A stretch of DNA of 64,000 bases, taken from Acanthosepion lycidas. Taxonomy: Eukaryota; Mollusca; Cephalopoda; Sepiida; Sepiidae. The position numbers and the translations under genes are program-made. The stretch is taken from the NCBI GenBank assembly GCA_963932145.1, contig CAWVQA010000091.1, positions 1-64,000 of the forward strand. Reading direction: 5' to 3'. The notes under the pieces are model-generated. The model was not told the origin of the DNA. It was given only the letters and a program-made list of their open reading frames with translations, and did no database searches. This document shows, piece after piece, positions 24,665 to 37,622 of the stretch; the first letter of the stretch is position 1, and each line of letters starts with the position of its first letter.

Positions 24665-26643
24665 CTCATTGTGCATCGACTAGGCTAATAAAATCACTAC
24701 CAAAAATGACAAATCTTAATCGACTTTTTTTTTCGATACCCAATTAACGGGAACTGGGAACCCAAAGTTGAAGCTTCAAACGGCAATTTAAGGCATTTCT
24801 CTTGCAGCTAGGCTACCGGAAGTGGGGTTTATCAGATTCTCCAACTCATTGTGCATCGAATAGGCTAATAAAATCACTACCAAAAATGACAAATCTTAAT
24901 CGACTTTTTTTTTCGATACCCAAATAACGGGAACTGGGAACCCAAAGTTGAAGCTTCAAACGGCAATTTAAGGCATTTCCCTTGCAGCTAGGCTACCGGA
25001 AGTGGGGTTTATCAGATTCTCCAACTCATTGTGCATCGAATAGGCTAATAAAATCACTACCAAAAATGACAAATCTTAATCGACTTTTTTTTTCGATACC
25101 CAAATAACGGGAACTGGGAACCCAAAGTTGAAGCTTCAAACGGCAATTTAAGGCATTTCTCTTGCAGCTAGGCTACCGGAAGTGGGGTTTATCAGATTCT
25201 CCAACTCATTGTGCATCGAATAGGCTAAAAAAATCACTACCAAAAATGACAAATCTTAATCGACTTTTTTTCTCGATACCCAAATAACGGGAACTGGGAA
25301 CCCAAAGTTGAAGCTTCAAACGGCAATTTAAGGCATTTCTCTTGCAGCTAGGCTACCGGAAGTGGGGTTTATCAGATTCTCCAACTCATTGTGCATCGAA
25401 TAGGCTAATAAAATCACTACCAAAAATGACAAATCTTAATCGACTTTTTTTTTCGATACCCAAATAACGGAAACTGGGAACCCAAAGTTGAAGCTTCAAA
25501 CGGCAATTTAAGGCATTTCTCCTGCAGCTAGGCTACCGGAAGTGGGGTTTATCAGATTCTCCAACTCATTGTGCATCGAATAGGCTAATAAAATCACTAC
25601 CAAAAATGACAAATCTTAATCGACTTTTTTTTTCGATACCCAAATAACGGGAACTGGGAACCCAAAGTTGAAGCTTCAAACGGCAATTTAAGGCATTTCT
25701 CTTGCAGCTAGGCTACCGGAAGTGGGGTTTATCAGATTCTCCAACTCATTGTGCATCGAATAGGCTAATTAAATCACTACCAAAAATGACAAATCTTAAT
25801 CGACTTTTTTTTTGATACCCAAATAACGGGAACTGGGAATCCAAAGTTGAAGCTTCAAACGGCAATTTAAGGCATTTCTCTTGCAGCTAGGCTACCGGAA
25901 GTGGGGTTTATCAGATTCTCCAACTCATTGTGCATCAAATAGGCTAAAAAAATCACTACCAAAAATGACAAATCTTAATCGACTTTTTTTTTCGATACCC
26001 AAATAACGGGAACTGGGAACCCAAAGTTGAAGCTTCAAACGGCAATTTAAGGCATTTCTCTTGCAGCTAGGCTACCGGAAGTGGGGTTTATCAGATTCTC
26101 CAACTCATTGTGCATCGAATAGGCTAATAAAATCACTACCAAAAATGACAAATCTTAATCGACTTTTTTTTTCGATACCCAAATAACGGGAACTGGGAAC
26201 CCAAAGTTGAAGCTTCAAACGGCAATTTAAGGCATTTTCCTTGCAGCTAGGCTACCGGAAGTGGGGTTTATCAGATTCTCCAACTCATTGTGCATCGAAT
26301 AGGCTAAAAAAATCACTACCAAAAATGACAAATCTTAATCGACTTTTTTTTTCGATACCCAAATAACGGGAACTGGGAACCCAAAGTTGAAGCTTCAAAC
26401 GGCAATTTAAGGCATTTCTCTTGCAGCTAGGCTACCGGAAGTGGGGTTTATCAGATTCTCCAACTCATTGTGCATCGAATAGGCTAAAAAAATCACTACC
26501 AAATATGAAAAATCTTAATCGACTTTTTTTTTCGATACCCAAAAAACGGGAACTGGGAACCCAAAGTTGAAGCTTCAAACGGCAATTTAAGGCATTTCCC
26601 TTGCAGCTAGGCTACCGGAAGTGGGGTTTATCAGATTCTCCAA
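24665..26643 (+). repeat. 1979-bp 11-mer HOR, copy 2
   Basis: It matches copy 1 marker for marker through its tenth unit, including the C deletion in the unit at 25745. The eleventh unit (26464) differs. It has A25, aaatatgaaa (A41T, C46A), aaaaaacggg (T81A) and atttccc. It combines the left half of a type seen at 28984 and 30785 with the right half of an atttccc unit. Confidence 0.88.
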
Positions 26644-27722
26644 CTCATTGTGCATCGAATAGGCTAATAAAATCACTACCAAAAATGACAAATCTTAATC
26701 GACTTTTTTTTTCGATACCCAAATAACGGGAACTGGGAACCCAAAGTTGAAGCTTCAAACGGCAATTTAAGGCATTTCTCTTGCAGCTAGGCTACCGGAA
26801 GTGGGGTTTATCAGATTCTCCAACTCATTGTGCATCGAATAGGCTAAAAAAATCACTACCAAAAATGACAAATCTTAATCGACTTTTTTTCTCGATACCC
26901 AAATAACGGGAACTGGGAACCCAAAGTTGAAGCTTCAAACGGCAATTTAAGGCATTTCTCTTGCAGCTAGGCTACCGGAAGTGGGGTTTATCAGATTCTC
27001 CAACTCATTGTGCATCGAATAGGCTAATAAAATCACTACCAAAAATGACAAATCTTAATCGACTTTTTTTTTCGATACCCAAATAACGGAAACTGGGAAC
27101 CCAAAGTTGAAGCTTCAAACGGCAATTTAAGGCATTTCTCCTGCAGCTAGGCTACCGGAAGTGGGGTTTATCAGATTCTCCAACTCATTGTGCATCGAAT
27201 AGGCTAATAAAATCACTACCAAAAATGACAAATCTTAATCGACTTTTTTTTTCGATACCCAAATAACGGGAACTGGGAACCCAAAGTTGAAGCTTCAAAC
27301 GGCAATTTAAGGCATTTCTCTTGCAGCTAGGCTACCGGAAGTGGGGTTTATCAGATTCTCCAACTCATTGTGCATCGAATAGGCTAATTAAATCACTACC
27401 AAAAATGACAAATCTTAATCGACTTTTTTTTTGATACCCAAATAACGGGAACTGGGAATCCAAAGTTGAAGCTTCAAACGGCAATTTAAGGCATTTCTCT
27501 TGCAGCTAGGCTACCGGAAGTGGGGTTTATCAGATTCTCCAACTCATTGTGCATCAAATAGGCTAAAAAAATCACTACCAAAAATGACAAATCTTAATCG
27601 ACTTTTTTTTTCGATACCCAAATAACGGGAACTGGGAACCCAAAGTTGAAGCTTCAAACGGCAATTTAAGGCATTTCTCTTGCAGCTAGGCTACCGGAAG
27701 TGGGGTTTATCAGATTCTCCAA
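26644..27722 (+). repeat. 1979-bp HOR, truncated copy 3
   Basis: This is the continuation of the hybrid monomer at 26464. It resumes the HOR at the plain unit equivalent to 23046, then A25/ctcgatac (26824), ggaaactggg/cctgcag (27004), plain, ctaattaaa with the C deletion and aatcc (27364), and catcaaat/A25 (27543). The cgactagg unit and a separate atttccc unit are missing. The spacing from the previous ctcgatac marker is therefore 1619 bp, a 9-mer form. Confidence 0.85.
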
Positions 27723-29343
27723 CTCATTGTGCATCGAATAGGCTAATAAAATCACTACCAAAAATGACAAATCTTAATCGACTTTTTTTTTCGATACCCA
27801 AATAACGGGAACTGGGAACCCAAAGTTGAAGCTTCAAACGGCAATTTAAGGCATTTCTCTTGCAGCTAGGCTACCGGAAGTGGGGTTTATCAGATTCTCC
27901 AACTCATTGTGCATCGAATAGGCTAATAAAATCACTACCAAAAATGACAAATCTTAATCGACTTTTTTTTTCGATACCCAAATAACGGGAACTGGGAACC
28001 CAAAGTTGAAGCTTCAAACGGCAATTTAAGGCATTTCTCTTGCAGCTAGGCTACCGGAAGTGGGGTTTATCAGATTCTCCAACTCATTGTGCATCGAATA
28101 GGCTAATAAAATCACTACCAAAAATGACAAATCTTAATCGACTTTTTTTTTCGATACCCAAATAACGGGAACTGGGAACCCAAAGTTGAAGCTTCAAACG
28201 GCAATTTAAGGCATTTCTCTTGCAGCTAGGCTACCGGAAGTAGGGGTTTATCAGATTCTCCAACTCATTGTGCATCGAATAGGCTAAAAAAATCACTACC
28301 AAAAATGACAAATCTTAATCGACTTTTTTTTTCGATACCCAAATAACGGGAACTGGGATCCCAAAGTTGAAGCTTCAAACGGCAATTTAAGGCATTTCTC
28401 TTGCAGCTAGGCTACCGGAAGTGGGGTTTATCAGATTCTCCAACTCATTGTGCATCGAATAGGCTAATAAAATCACTACCAAAAATGACAAATCTTAATC
28501 GACTTTTTTTTTCGATACCCAAATAACGGGAACTGGGAACCCAAAGTTGAAGCTTCAAACGGCAATTTAAGGCATTTTCCTTGCAGCTAGGCTACCGGAA
28601 GTGGGGTTTATCAGATTCTCCAACTCATTGTGCATCGAATAGGCTAAAAAAATCACTACCAAAAATGACAAATCTTAATCGACTTTTTTTTTCGATACCC
28701 AAATAACGGGAACTGGGAACCCAAAGTTGAAGCTTCAAACGGCAATTTAAGGCATTTCTCTTGCAGCTAGGCTACCGGAAGTGGGGTTTATCAGATTCTC
28801 CAACTCATTGTGCATCGAATAGGCTAATAAAATCACTACCAAAAATGACAAATCTGAATCGACTTTTTTTTTCGATACCCAAATAACGGGAACTGGGAAC
28901 CCAAAGTTGAAGCTTCAAACGGCAATTTAAGGCATTTCTCTTGCAGCTAGGCTACCGGAAGTGGGGTTTATCAGATTCTCCAACTCATTGTGCATCGAAT
29001 AGGCTAAAAAAATCACTACCAAATATGAAAAATCTTAATCGACTTTTTTTTTCGATACCCAAAAAACGGGAACTGGGAACCCAAAGTTGAAGCTTCAAAC
29101 GGCAATTTAAGGCATTTCTCTTGCAGCTAGGCTACCGGAAGTGGGGTTTATCAGATTCTCCAACTCATTGTGCATCGAATAGGCTAATAAAATCACTACC
29201 AAAAATGACAAATCTTAATCGACTTTTTTTTTCGATACCCAAATAACGGGAACTGGGAATCCAAAGTTGAAGCTTCAAACGGCAATTTAAGGCATTTCTC
29301 TTGCAGCTAGGCTACCGGAAGTGGGGTTTATCAGATTCTCCAA
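27543..29343 (+). repeat. 1801-bp 10-mer HOR, copy 1
   Basis: The order is: catcaaat/A25; plain; plain; a unit with a one-base insertion (gtaggggttt, 28083, 181 bp); A25 with gggatccc (28264); attttcc (28444); A25; ctgaatc (28804); A25 with aaatatgaaa and aaaaaacggg (28984); gaatccaaag (29164). The inserted A gives the 1801-bp period. The first unit is shared with the end of the preceding 1979-bp HOR, so the two HORs overlap by one monomer. Confidence 0.88.
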
Positions 29344-31144
29344 CTCATTGTGCATCAAATAGGCTAAAAAAATCACTACCAAAAATGACAAATCTTAATC
29401 GACTTTTTTTTTCGATACCCAAATAACGGGAACTGGGAACCCAAAGTTGAAGCTTCAAACGGCAATTTAAGGCATTTCTCTTGCAGCTAGGCTACCGGAA
29501 GTGGGGTTTATCAGATTCTCCAACTCATTGTGCATCGAATAGGCTAATAAAATCACTACCAAAAATGACAAATCTTAATCGACTTTTTTTTTCGATACCC
29601 AAATAACGGGAACTGGGAACCCAAAGTTGAAGCTTCAAACGGCAATTTAAGGCATTTCTCTTGCAGCTAGGCTACCGGAAGTGGGGTTTATCAGATTCTC
29701 CAACTCATTGTGCATCGAATAGGCTAATAAAATCACTACCAAAAATGACAAATCTTAATCGACTTTTTTTTTCGATACCCAAATAACGGGAACTGGGAAC
29801 CCAAAGTTGAAGCTTCAAACGGCAATTTAAGGCATTTCTCTTGCAGCTAGGCTACCGGAAGTGGGGTTTATCAGATTCTCCAACTCATTGTGCATCGAAT
29901 AGGCTAATAAAATCACTACCAAAAATGACAAATCTTAATCGACTTTTTTTTTCGATACCCAAATAACGGGAACTGGGAACCCAAAGTTGAAGCTTCAAAC
30001 GGCAATTTAAGGCATTTCTCTTGCAGCTAGGCTACCGGAAGTAGGGGTTTATCAGATTCTCCAACTCATTGTGCATCGAATAGGCTAAAAAAATCACTAC
30101 CAAAAATGACAAATCTTAATCGACTTTTTTTTTCGATACCCAAATAACGGGAACTGGGATCCCAAAGTTGAAGCTTCAAACGGCAATTTAAGGCATTTCT
30201 CTTGCAGCTAGGCTACCGGAAGTGGGGTTTATCAGATTCTCCAACTCATTGTGCATCGAATAGGCTAATAAAATCACTACCAAAAATGACAAATCTTAAT
30301 CGACTTTTTTTTTCGATACCCAAATAACGGGAACTGGGAACCCAAAGTTGAAGCTTCAAACGGCAATTTAAGGCATTTTCCTTGCAGCTAGGCTACCGGA
30401 AGTGGGGTTTATCAGATTCTCCAACTCATTGTGCATCGAATAGGCTAAAAAAATCACTACCAAAAATGACAAATCTTAATCGACTTTTTTTTTCGATACC
30501 CAAATAACGGGAACTGGGAACCCAAAGTTGAAGCTTCAAACGGCAATTTAAGGCATTTCTCTTGCAGCTAGGCTACCGGAAGTGGGGTTTATCAGATTCT
30601 CCAACTCATTGTGCATCGAATAGGCTAATAAAATCACTACCAAAAATGACAAATCTGAATCGACTTTTTTTTTCGATACCCAAATAACGGGAACTGGGAA
30701 CCCAAAGTTGAAGCTTCAAACGGCAATTTAAGGCATTTCTCTTGCAGCTAGGCTACCGGAAGTGGGGTTTATCAGATTCTCCAACTCATTGTGCATCGAA
30801 TAGGCTAAAAAAATCACTACCAAATATGAAAAATCTTAATCGACTTTTTTTTTCGATACCCAAAAAACGGGAACTGGGAACCCAAAGTTGAAGCTTCAAA
30901 CGGCAATTTAAGGCATTTCTCTTGCAGCTAGGCTACCGGAAGTGGGGTTTATCAGATTCTCCAACTCATTGTGCATCGAATAGGCTAATAAAATCACTAC
31001 CAAAAATGACAAATCTTAATCGACTTTTTTTTTCGATACCCAAATAACGGGAACTGGGTACCCAAAGTTGAAGCTTCAAACGGCAATTTAAGGCATTTAT
31101 CTTGCAGCTAGCCTACCGGAAGTGGGGTTTATCAGATTCTCCAA
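29344..31144 (+). repeat. 1801-bp 10-mer HOR, copy 2
   Basis: It reproduces copy 1, including the inserted A at 30043 and the aaatatgaaa/aaaaaacggg unit at 30785. The tenth unit (30965) is replaced by a different type with ggtaccc (a KpnI-creating change), tttatc and ctagcct. That type opens the next 1080-bp repeat. Confidence 0.88.
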
Positions 31145-33124
31145 CTCATTGTGCATCGAATAGGCTAATAAAATCACTACCAAAAATGACAAATCTTAAT
31201 CGACTTTTTTTTTCGATACCCAAATAACGGGAACTGGGAACCCAAAGTTGAAGCTTCAAACGGCAATTTAAGGCATTTCTCTTGCAGCTAGGCTACCGGA
31301 AGTGGGGTTTATCAGATTCTCCAACTCATTGTGCATCGAATAGGCTAATAAAATCACTACCAAAAATGACAAATCTTAATCGACTTTTTTTTTCGATACC
31401 CAAATAACGGGAACTGGGAACCCAAAGTTGAAGCTTCAAACGGCAATTTAAGGCATTTCACTTGCAGCTAGGCTACCGGAAGTGGGGTTTATCAGATTCT
31501 CCAACTCATTGTGCATCGAATAGGCTAATAAAATCACTACCAAAAATGACAAATCTTAATCGACTTTTTTTTTCGATACCCAAATAACGGGAACTGGGAA
31601 CCCAAAGTTGAAGCTTCAAACGGCAATTTAAGGCATTTCTCTTGCAGCTAGGCTACCGGAAGTGGGGTTTATCAGATTCTCCAACTCATTGTGCATCGAA
31701 TAGGCTAATAAAATCACTACCAAAAATGACAAATCTTAATCGACTTTTTTTTTCGATACCCAAATAACGGGAACTGGGAACCCAAAGTTGAAGCTTCAAA
31801 CGGCAATTTAAGGCATTTCTCTTGCAGCTAGGCTACCGGAAGTGGGGTTTATCAGATTCTCCAACTCATTGTGCATCGAAAAGGCTAATAAAATCACTAC
31901 CAAAAATGACAAATCTTAATCGACTTTTTTTTTCGATACCCAAATAACGGGAACTGGGAACCCAAAGTTGAAGCTTCAAACGGCAATTTAAGGCATTTCT
32001 CTTGCAGCTAGGCTACCGGAAGTGGGGTTTATCAGATTCTCCAACTCATTGTGCATCGAATAGGCTAAAAAAATCACTACCAAAAATGACAAATCTTAAT
32101 CGACTTTTTTTTTCGATACCCAAATAACGGGAACTGGGAACCCAAAGTTGAAGCTTCAAACGGCAATTTAAGACATTTATCTTGCAGCTAGCCTACCGGA
32201 AGTGGGGTTTATCAGATTCTCCAACTCATTGTGCATCGAATAGGCTAATAAAATCACTACCAAAAATGACAAATCTTAATCGACTTTTTTTTTCGATACC
32301 CAAATAACGGGAACTGGGAACCCAAAGTTGAAGCTTCAAACGGCAATTTAAGGCATTTCTCTTGCAGCTAGGCTACCGGAAGTGGGGTTTATCAGATTCT
32401 CCAACTCATTGTGCATCGAATAGGCTAATAAAATCACTACCAAAAATGACAAATCTTAATCGACTTTTTTTTTCGATACCCAAATAACGGGAACTGGGAA
32501 CCCAAAGTTGAAGCTTCAAACGGCAATTTAAGGCATTTCACTTGCAGCTAGGCTACCGGAAGTGGGGTTTATCAGATTCTCCAACTCATTGTGCATCGAA
32601 TAGGCTAATAAAATCACTACCAAAAATGACAAATCTTAATCGACTTTTTTTTTCGATACCCAAATAACGGGAACTGGGAACCCAAAGTTGAAGCTTCAAA
32701 CGGCAATTTAAGGCATTTCTCTTGCAGCTAGGCTACCGGAAGTGGGGTTTATCAGATTCTCCAACTCATTGTGCATCGAATAGTCTAATAAAATCACTAC
32801 CAAAAATGACAAATCTTAATCGACTTTTTTTTTCGATACCCAAATAACGGGAACTGGGAACCCAAAGTTGAAGCTTCAAACGGCAATTTAAGGCATTTCT
32901 CTTGCAGCTAGGCTACCGGAAGTGGGGTTTATCAGATTCTCCAACTCATTGTGCATCGAATAGGCTAATAAAATCACTACCAAAAATGACAAGTCTTAAT
33001 CGACTTTTTTTTTCGATACCCAAATAACGGGAACTGGGAACCCAAAGTTGAAGCTTCAAACGGCAATTTAAGGCATTTCTCTTGCAGCTAGGCTACCGGA
33101 AGTGGGGTTTATCAGATTCTCCAA
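30965..33124 (+). repeat. 1080-bp 6-mer duplication
   Basis: Two six-monomer blocks lie at 30965-32044 and 32045-33124. Each begins with a unit carrying tttatc and ctagcct and has atttcac in its third unit (marks at 31441 and 32521). Only two of six units are marked, so the duplication is supported but not rich in evidence. The same unit types reappear near 49679-52198, in the 10-mer there. Confidence 0.7.
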
Positions 33125-34744
33125 CTCATTGTGCATCGAATAGGCTAAAAAAATCACTACCAAAAATGACAAATCTTAATCGACTTTTTTTTTCGATACC
33201 CAAATAACGGGAACTGGGAACCCAAAGTTGAAGCTTCAAACGGCAATTTAAGGCATTTCTCTTGCAGCTAGGCTACCGGAAGTGGGGTTTATCAGATTCT
33301 CCAACTCATTGTGCATCCAATAGGCTAATAAAATCACTACCAAAAATGACAAATCTTAATCGACTTTTTTTTTCGATACCCAAATAACGGGAACTGGGAA
33401 CCCAAAGTTGAAGCTTCAAACGGCAATTTAAGGCATTTTCCTTGCAGCTAGGCTACCGGAAGTGGGGTTTATCAGATTCTCCAACTCATTGTGCATCGAA
33501 TAGGCTAAAAAAATCACTACCAAAAATGACAAATCTTAATCGACTTTTTTTTTCGATACCCAAATAACGGGAACTGGGAACCCAAAGTTGAAGCTTCAAA
33601 CGGCAATTTAAGGCATTTCTCTTGCAGCTAGGCTACCGGAAGTGGGGTTTATCAGATTCTCCAACTCATTGTGCATCGAATAGGCTAATAAAATCACTAC
33701 CAAAAATGACAAATCTGAATCGACTTTTTTTTTCGATACCCAAATAACGGGAACTCGGAACCCAAAGTTGAAGCTTCAAACGGCAATTTAAGGCATTTCT
33801 CTTGCAGCTAGGCTACCGGAAGTGGGGTTTATCAGATTCTCCAACTCATTGTGCATCGAATAGGCTAATAAAATCACTACCAAAAATGACAAATCTTAAT
33901 CGACTTTTTTTTTCGATACCCAAATAACGGGAACTGGGAACCCAAAGTTGAAGCTTCAAACGGCAATTTAAGGCATTTCACTTGCAGCTAGGTTACCGGA
34001 AGTGGGGTTTATCAGATTCTCCAACTCATTGTGCATCGAATAGGCTAATAAAATCACTACCAAAAATGACAAATCTTAATCGACTTTTTTTTTCGATACC
34101 CAAATAACGGGAACTGGGAACCCAAAGTTGAAGCTTCAAACGGCAATTTAAGGCATTTCTCTTGCAGCTAGGCTACCGGAAGTGGGGTTTATCAGATTCT
34201 CCAACTCATTGTGCATCGAATAGGCTAATAAAATCACTACCAAAAATGACAAATCTTAATCGACTTTTTTTTTCGATACCCAAATAACGGGAACTGGGAA
34301 CCCAAAGTTGAAGCTTCAAACGGCAATTTAAGGCATTTCTCTTGCAGCTAGGCTACCGGAAGTGGGGTTTATCAGATTCTCCAACTCATTGTGCATCGAA
34401 TAGGCTAAAAAAATCACTACCAAAAATGACAAATCTTAATCGACTTTTTTTTTCGATACCCAAATAACGGGAACTGGGAACCCAAAGTTGAAGCTTCAAA
34501 CGGCAATTTAAGGCATTTCTCTTGCAGCTAGGCTACCGGAAGTGGGGTTTATCAGATTCTCCAACTCATTGGGCATCCAATAGGCTAATAAAATCACTAC
34601 CAAAAATGACAAATCTTAATCGACTTTTTTTTTCGATACCCAAATAACGGGAACTGGGAACCCAAAGTTGAAGCTTCAAACGGCAATTTAAGGCATTTTC
34701 CTTGCAGCTAGGCTACCGGAAGTGGGGTTTATCAGATTCTCCAA
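33125..34744 (+). repeat. Subfamily A with catccaat/attttcc units 1260 bp apart
   Basis: Nine monomers. Units at 33305 and 34565 share catccaat (G14C) and attttcc and are 1260 bp apart, which suggests a 7-mer. After the first come A25 (33485) and ctgaat with aactcgg (33665). After the second comes the start of the next HOR, so the second copy is truncated. The same catccaat, A25, ctgaat/aactcgg run reappears compressed at 50758 and 52558. Confidence 0.65.
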
Positions 34745-37622
34745 CTCATTGTGCATCGAATAGGCTAATAAAATCACTACCAAAAATGACAAATCTTAAT
34801 CGACTTTTTTTTTCGATACCCAAATAACGGGAACTGGGAACCCAAAGTTGAAGCTTCAAACGGCAATTTAAGGCATTTCCCTTGCAGCTAGGCTACCGGA
34901 AGTGGGGTTTATCAGATTCTCCAACTGATTGTGCATCGAATAGGCTAAAAAAATCACTACCAAAAATGACAAATCTTAATCGACTTTTTTTTTCGATACC
35001 CAAATAACGGGAACTGGGAACCCAAAGTTGAAGCTTCAAACGGCAATTTAAAGCATTTCTCTTGCAGCTAGGCTACCGGAAGTGGGGTTTATCAGATTCT
35101 CCAACTCATTGTGCATCGAATAGGCTAATAAAATCACTACCAAAAATGACAAATCTTAATCGACTTTTTTTTTCGATACCCAAATAACGGGAACTGGGAA
35201 CCCAATGTTGAAGCTTCAAACGGCAATTTAAGGCATTTCTCTTGCAGCTAGGCTACCGGAAGTGGGGTTTATCAGATTCTCCAACTCATTGTGCATCGAA
35301 TAGGCTAAAAAAATCACTACCAAAAATGACAAATCTTAATCGACTTTTTTTTTCGATACCCAAATAACGGGAACTGGGAACCCAAAGTTGAAGCTTCAAA
35401 CGGCAATTTAAGGCATTTCTCTTGCAGCTAGGCTACCGGAAGTGGGGTTTATCAGATTCTCCAACTCATTGTGCATCGAATAGGCTAATAAAATCACTAC
35501 CAAAAATGACAAATCTTAATCGACTTTTTTTTTCGATACCCAAATAACGGGAACTGGGAACCCAAAGTTGAAGCTTCAAACGGCAATTTAAGGCATTTCT
35601 CTTGCAGCTAGGCTACCGGAAGTGGGGTTTATCAGATTCTCCAACTCGATGTGCATCGAATAGGCTAATAAAATCACTACCAAAAATGACAAATCTTAAT
35701 CGACTTTTTTTTTCGATACCCAAATAACGGGAACTGGGAACCCAAAGTTGAAGCTTCAAACGGCAATTTAAGGCATTTCTCTTGCAGCTAGGCTACCGGA
35801 AGTGGGGTTTATCAGATTCTCCAACTCATTGTGCATCGAATAGGCTAAAAAAATCACTACCAAAAATGACAAATCTTAATCGACTTTTTTTTTCGATACC
35901 CAAATAACGGGAACTGGGAACCCAAAGTTGAAGCTTCAAACGGCAATTTAAGGCATTTCTCTTGCAGCTAGGCTACCGGAAGTGGGGTTTATCAGATTCT
36001 CCAACTCATTGTGCATCGAATAGGCTAATAAAATCACTACCAAAAATGACAAATCTTAAACGACTTTTTTTTTCGATACCCAAATAACGGGAACTGGGAA
36101 CCCAAAGTTGAAGCTTCAAACGGCAATTTAAGGCATTTCTCTTGCAGCTAGGCTACCGGAAGTGGGGTTTATCAGATTCTCCAACTCATTGTGCATCGAA
36201 TAGGCTAAAAACATCACTACCAAAAATGACAAATCTTAATCGACTTTTTTTTTCGATACCCAAATAACGGGAACTGGGAACCCAAAGTTGAAGCTTCAAA
36301 CGGCAATTTAAGGTATTTCTCTTGCAGCTAGGCTACCGGAAGTGGGGTTTATCAGATTCTCCAACTCATTGTGCATCGAATAGGCTAATAAAATCACTAC
36401 CAAAAATGACAAATCTTAATCGACTTTTTTTTTCGATACCCAAATAACGGGAACTGGGAACCCAAAGTTGAAGCTTCAAACGGCAATTTAAGGCATTTCT
36501 CTTGCAGCTAGGCTACCGGAAGTGGGGTTTATCAGATTCTCCAACTCATTGTGCATCGAATAGGCTAATAAAATCACTACCAAAAATGACAAATCTTAAT
36601 CGACTTTTTTTTTCGATACCCAAATAACGGGAACTGGGAACCCAAAGTTGAAGCTTCAAACGGCAATTTAAGGCATTTCTCTTGCAGCTAGGCTACCGGA
36701 AGTGGGGTTTATCAGATTCTCCAACTCATTGTGCATCGAATAGGCTAAAAAAATCACTACAAAATGACAAATCTTAATCGACTTTTTTTTTCGATACCCA
36801 AATAACGGGAACTGGGAACCCAAAGTTGAAGCTTCAAACGGAAATTTAAGGCATTTCTCTTGCAGCTAGGCTACCGGAAGTGGGGTTTATCAGATTCTCC
36901 AACTCATTGTGCATCGAATAGGCTAATAAAATCACTACCAAAAATGACAAATCTTAATCGACTTTTTTTTTCGATACCCAAATAACGGGAACTGGGAACC
37001 CAAAGTTGAAGCTTCAAACGGCAATTTAAGGCATTTCTCTTGCAGCTAGGCTACCGGAAGTGGGTTTTATCAGATTCTCCAACTCATTGTGCATCGAATA
37101 GGCTAAAAAAAACACTACCAAAAATGACAAATCTTAATCGACTTTTTTTTTCGATACCCAAATAACGGGAACTGGGAACCCAAAGTTGAAGCTTCAAACG
37201 GCAATTTAAGGCATTTCTCTTGCAGCTAGGCTACCGGAAGTGGGGTTTATCAGATTCTCCAACTCATTGTGCATCGAATAGGCTAATAAAATCACTACCA
37301 AAAATGACAAATCTTAATCGACTTTTTTTTTCGATACCCAAATTACGGGAACTGGGAACCCAAAGTTGAAGCTTCAAACGGCAATTTAAGGCATTTCTCT
37401 TGCAGCTAGGCTACCGGAAGTGGGGTTTATCAGATTCTCCAACTCATTGTGCACCGAATAGGCTAATAAAATCACTACCAAAAATGACAAATCTTAATCG
37501 ACTTTTTTTTTCGATACCCAAATAACGGGAACTGGGAACCCAAAGTTGAAGCTTCAAACGGCAATTTAAGGCATTTCTCTTGCAGCTAGGCTACCGGAAG
37601 TGGGGTTTATCAGATTCTCCAA
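34745..37622 (+). repeat. 2878-bp 16-mer HOR, copy 1
   Basis: Marker order: atttccc (34745); aactgatt, A25 and aaagcattt (34925); caatgttg; A25; plain; actcgatg (35645); A25; cttaaacgac (36005); ctaaaaacat with aggtattt (36185); plain; plain; A25 with a 2-bp deletion, cactacaaaatg, and ggaaattt (36725, 178 bp); gtgggtttta (36903); A25 with aacac; ttacggg (37263); gcaccg (37443). It is the longest and best-marked HOR in the window, and the 178-bp unit sets the 2878-bp period. Confidence 0.92.
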
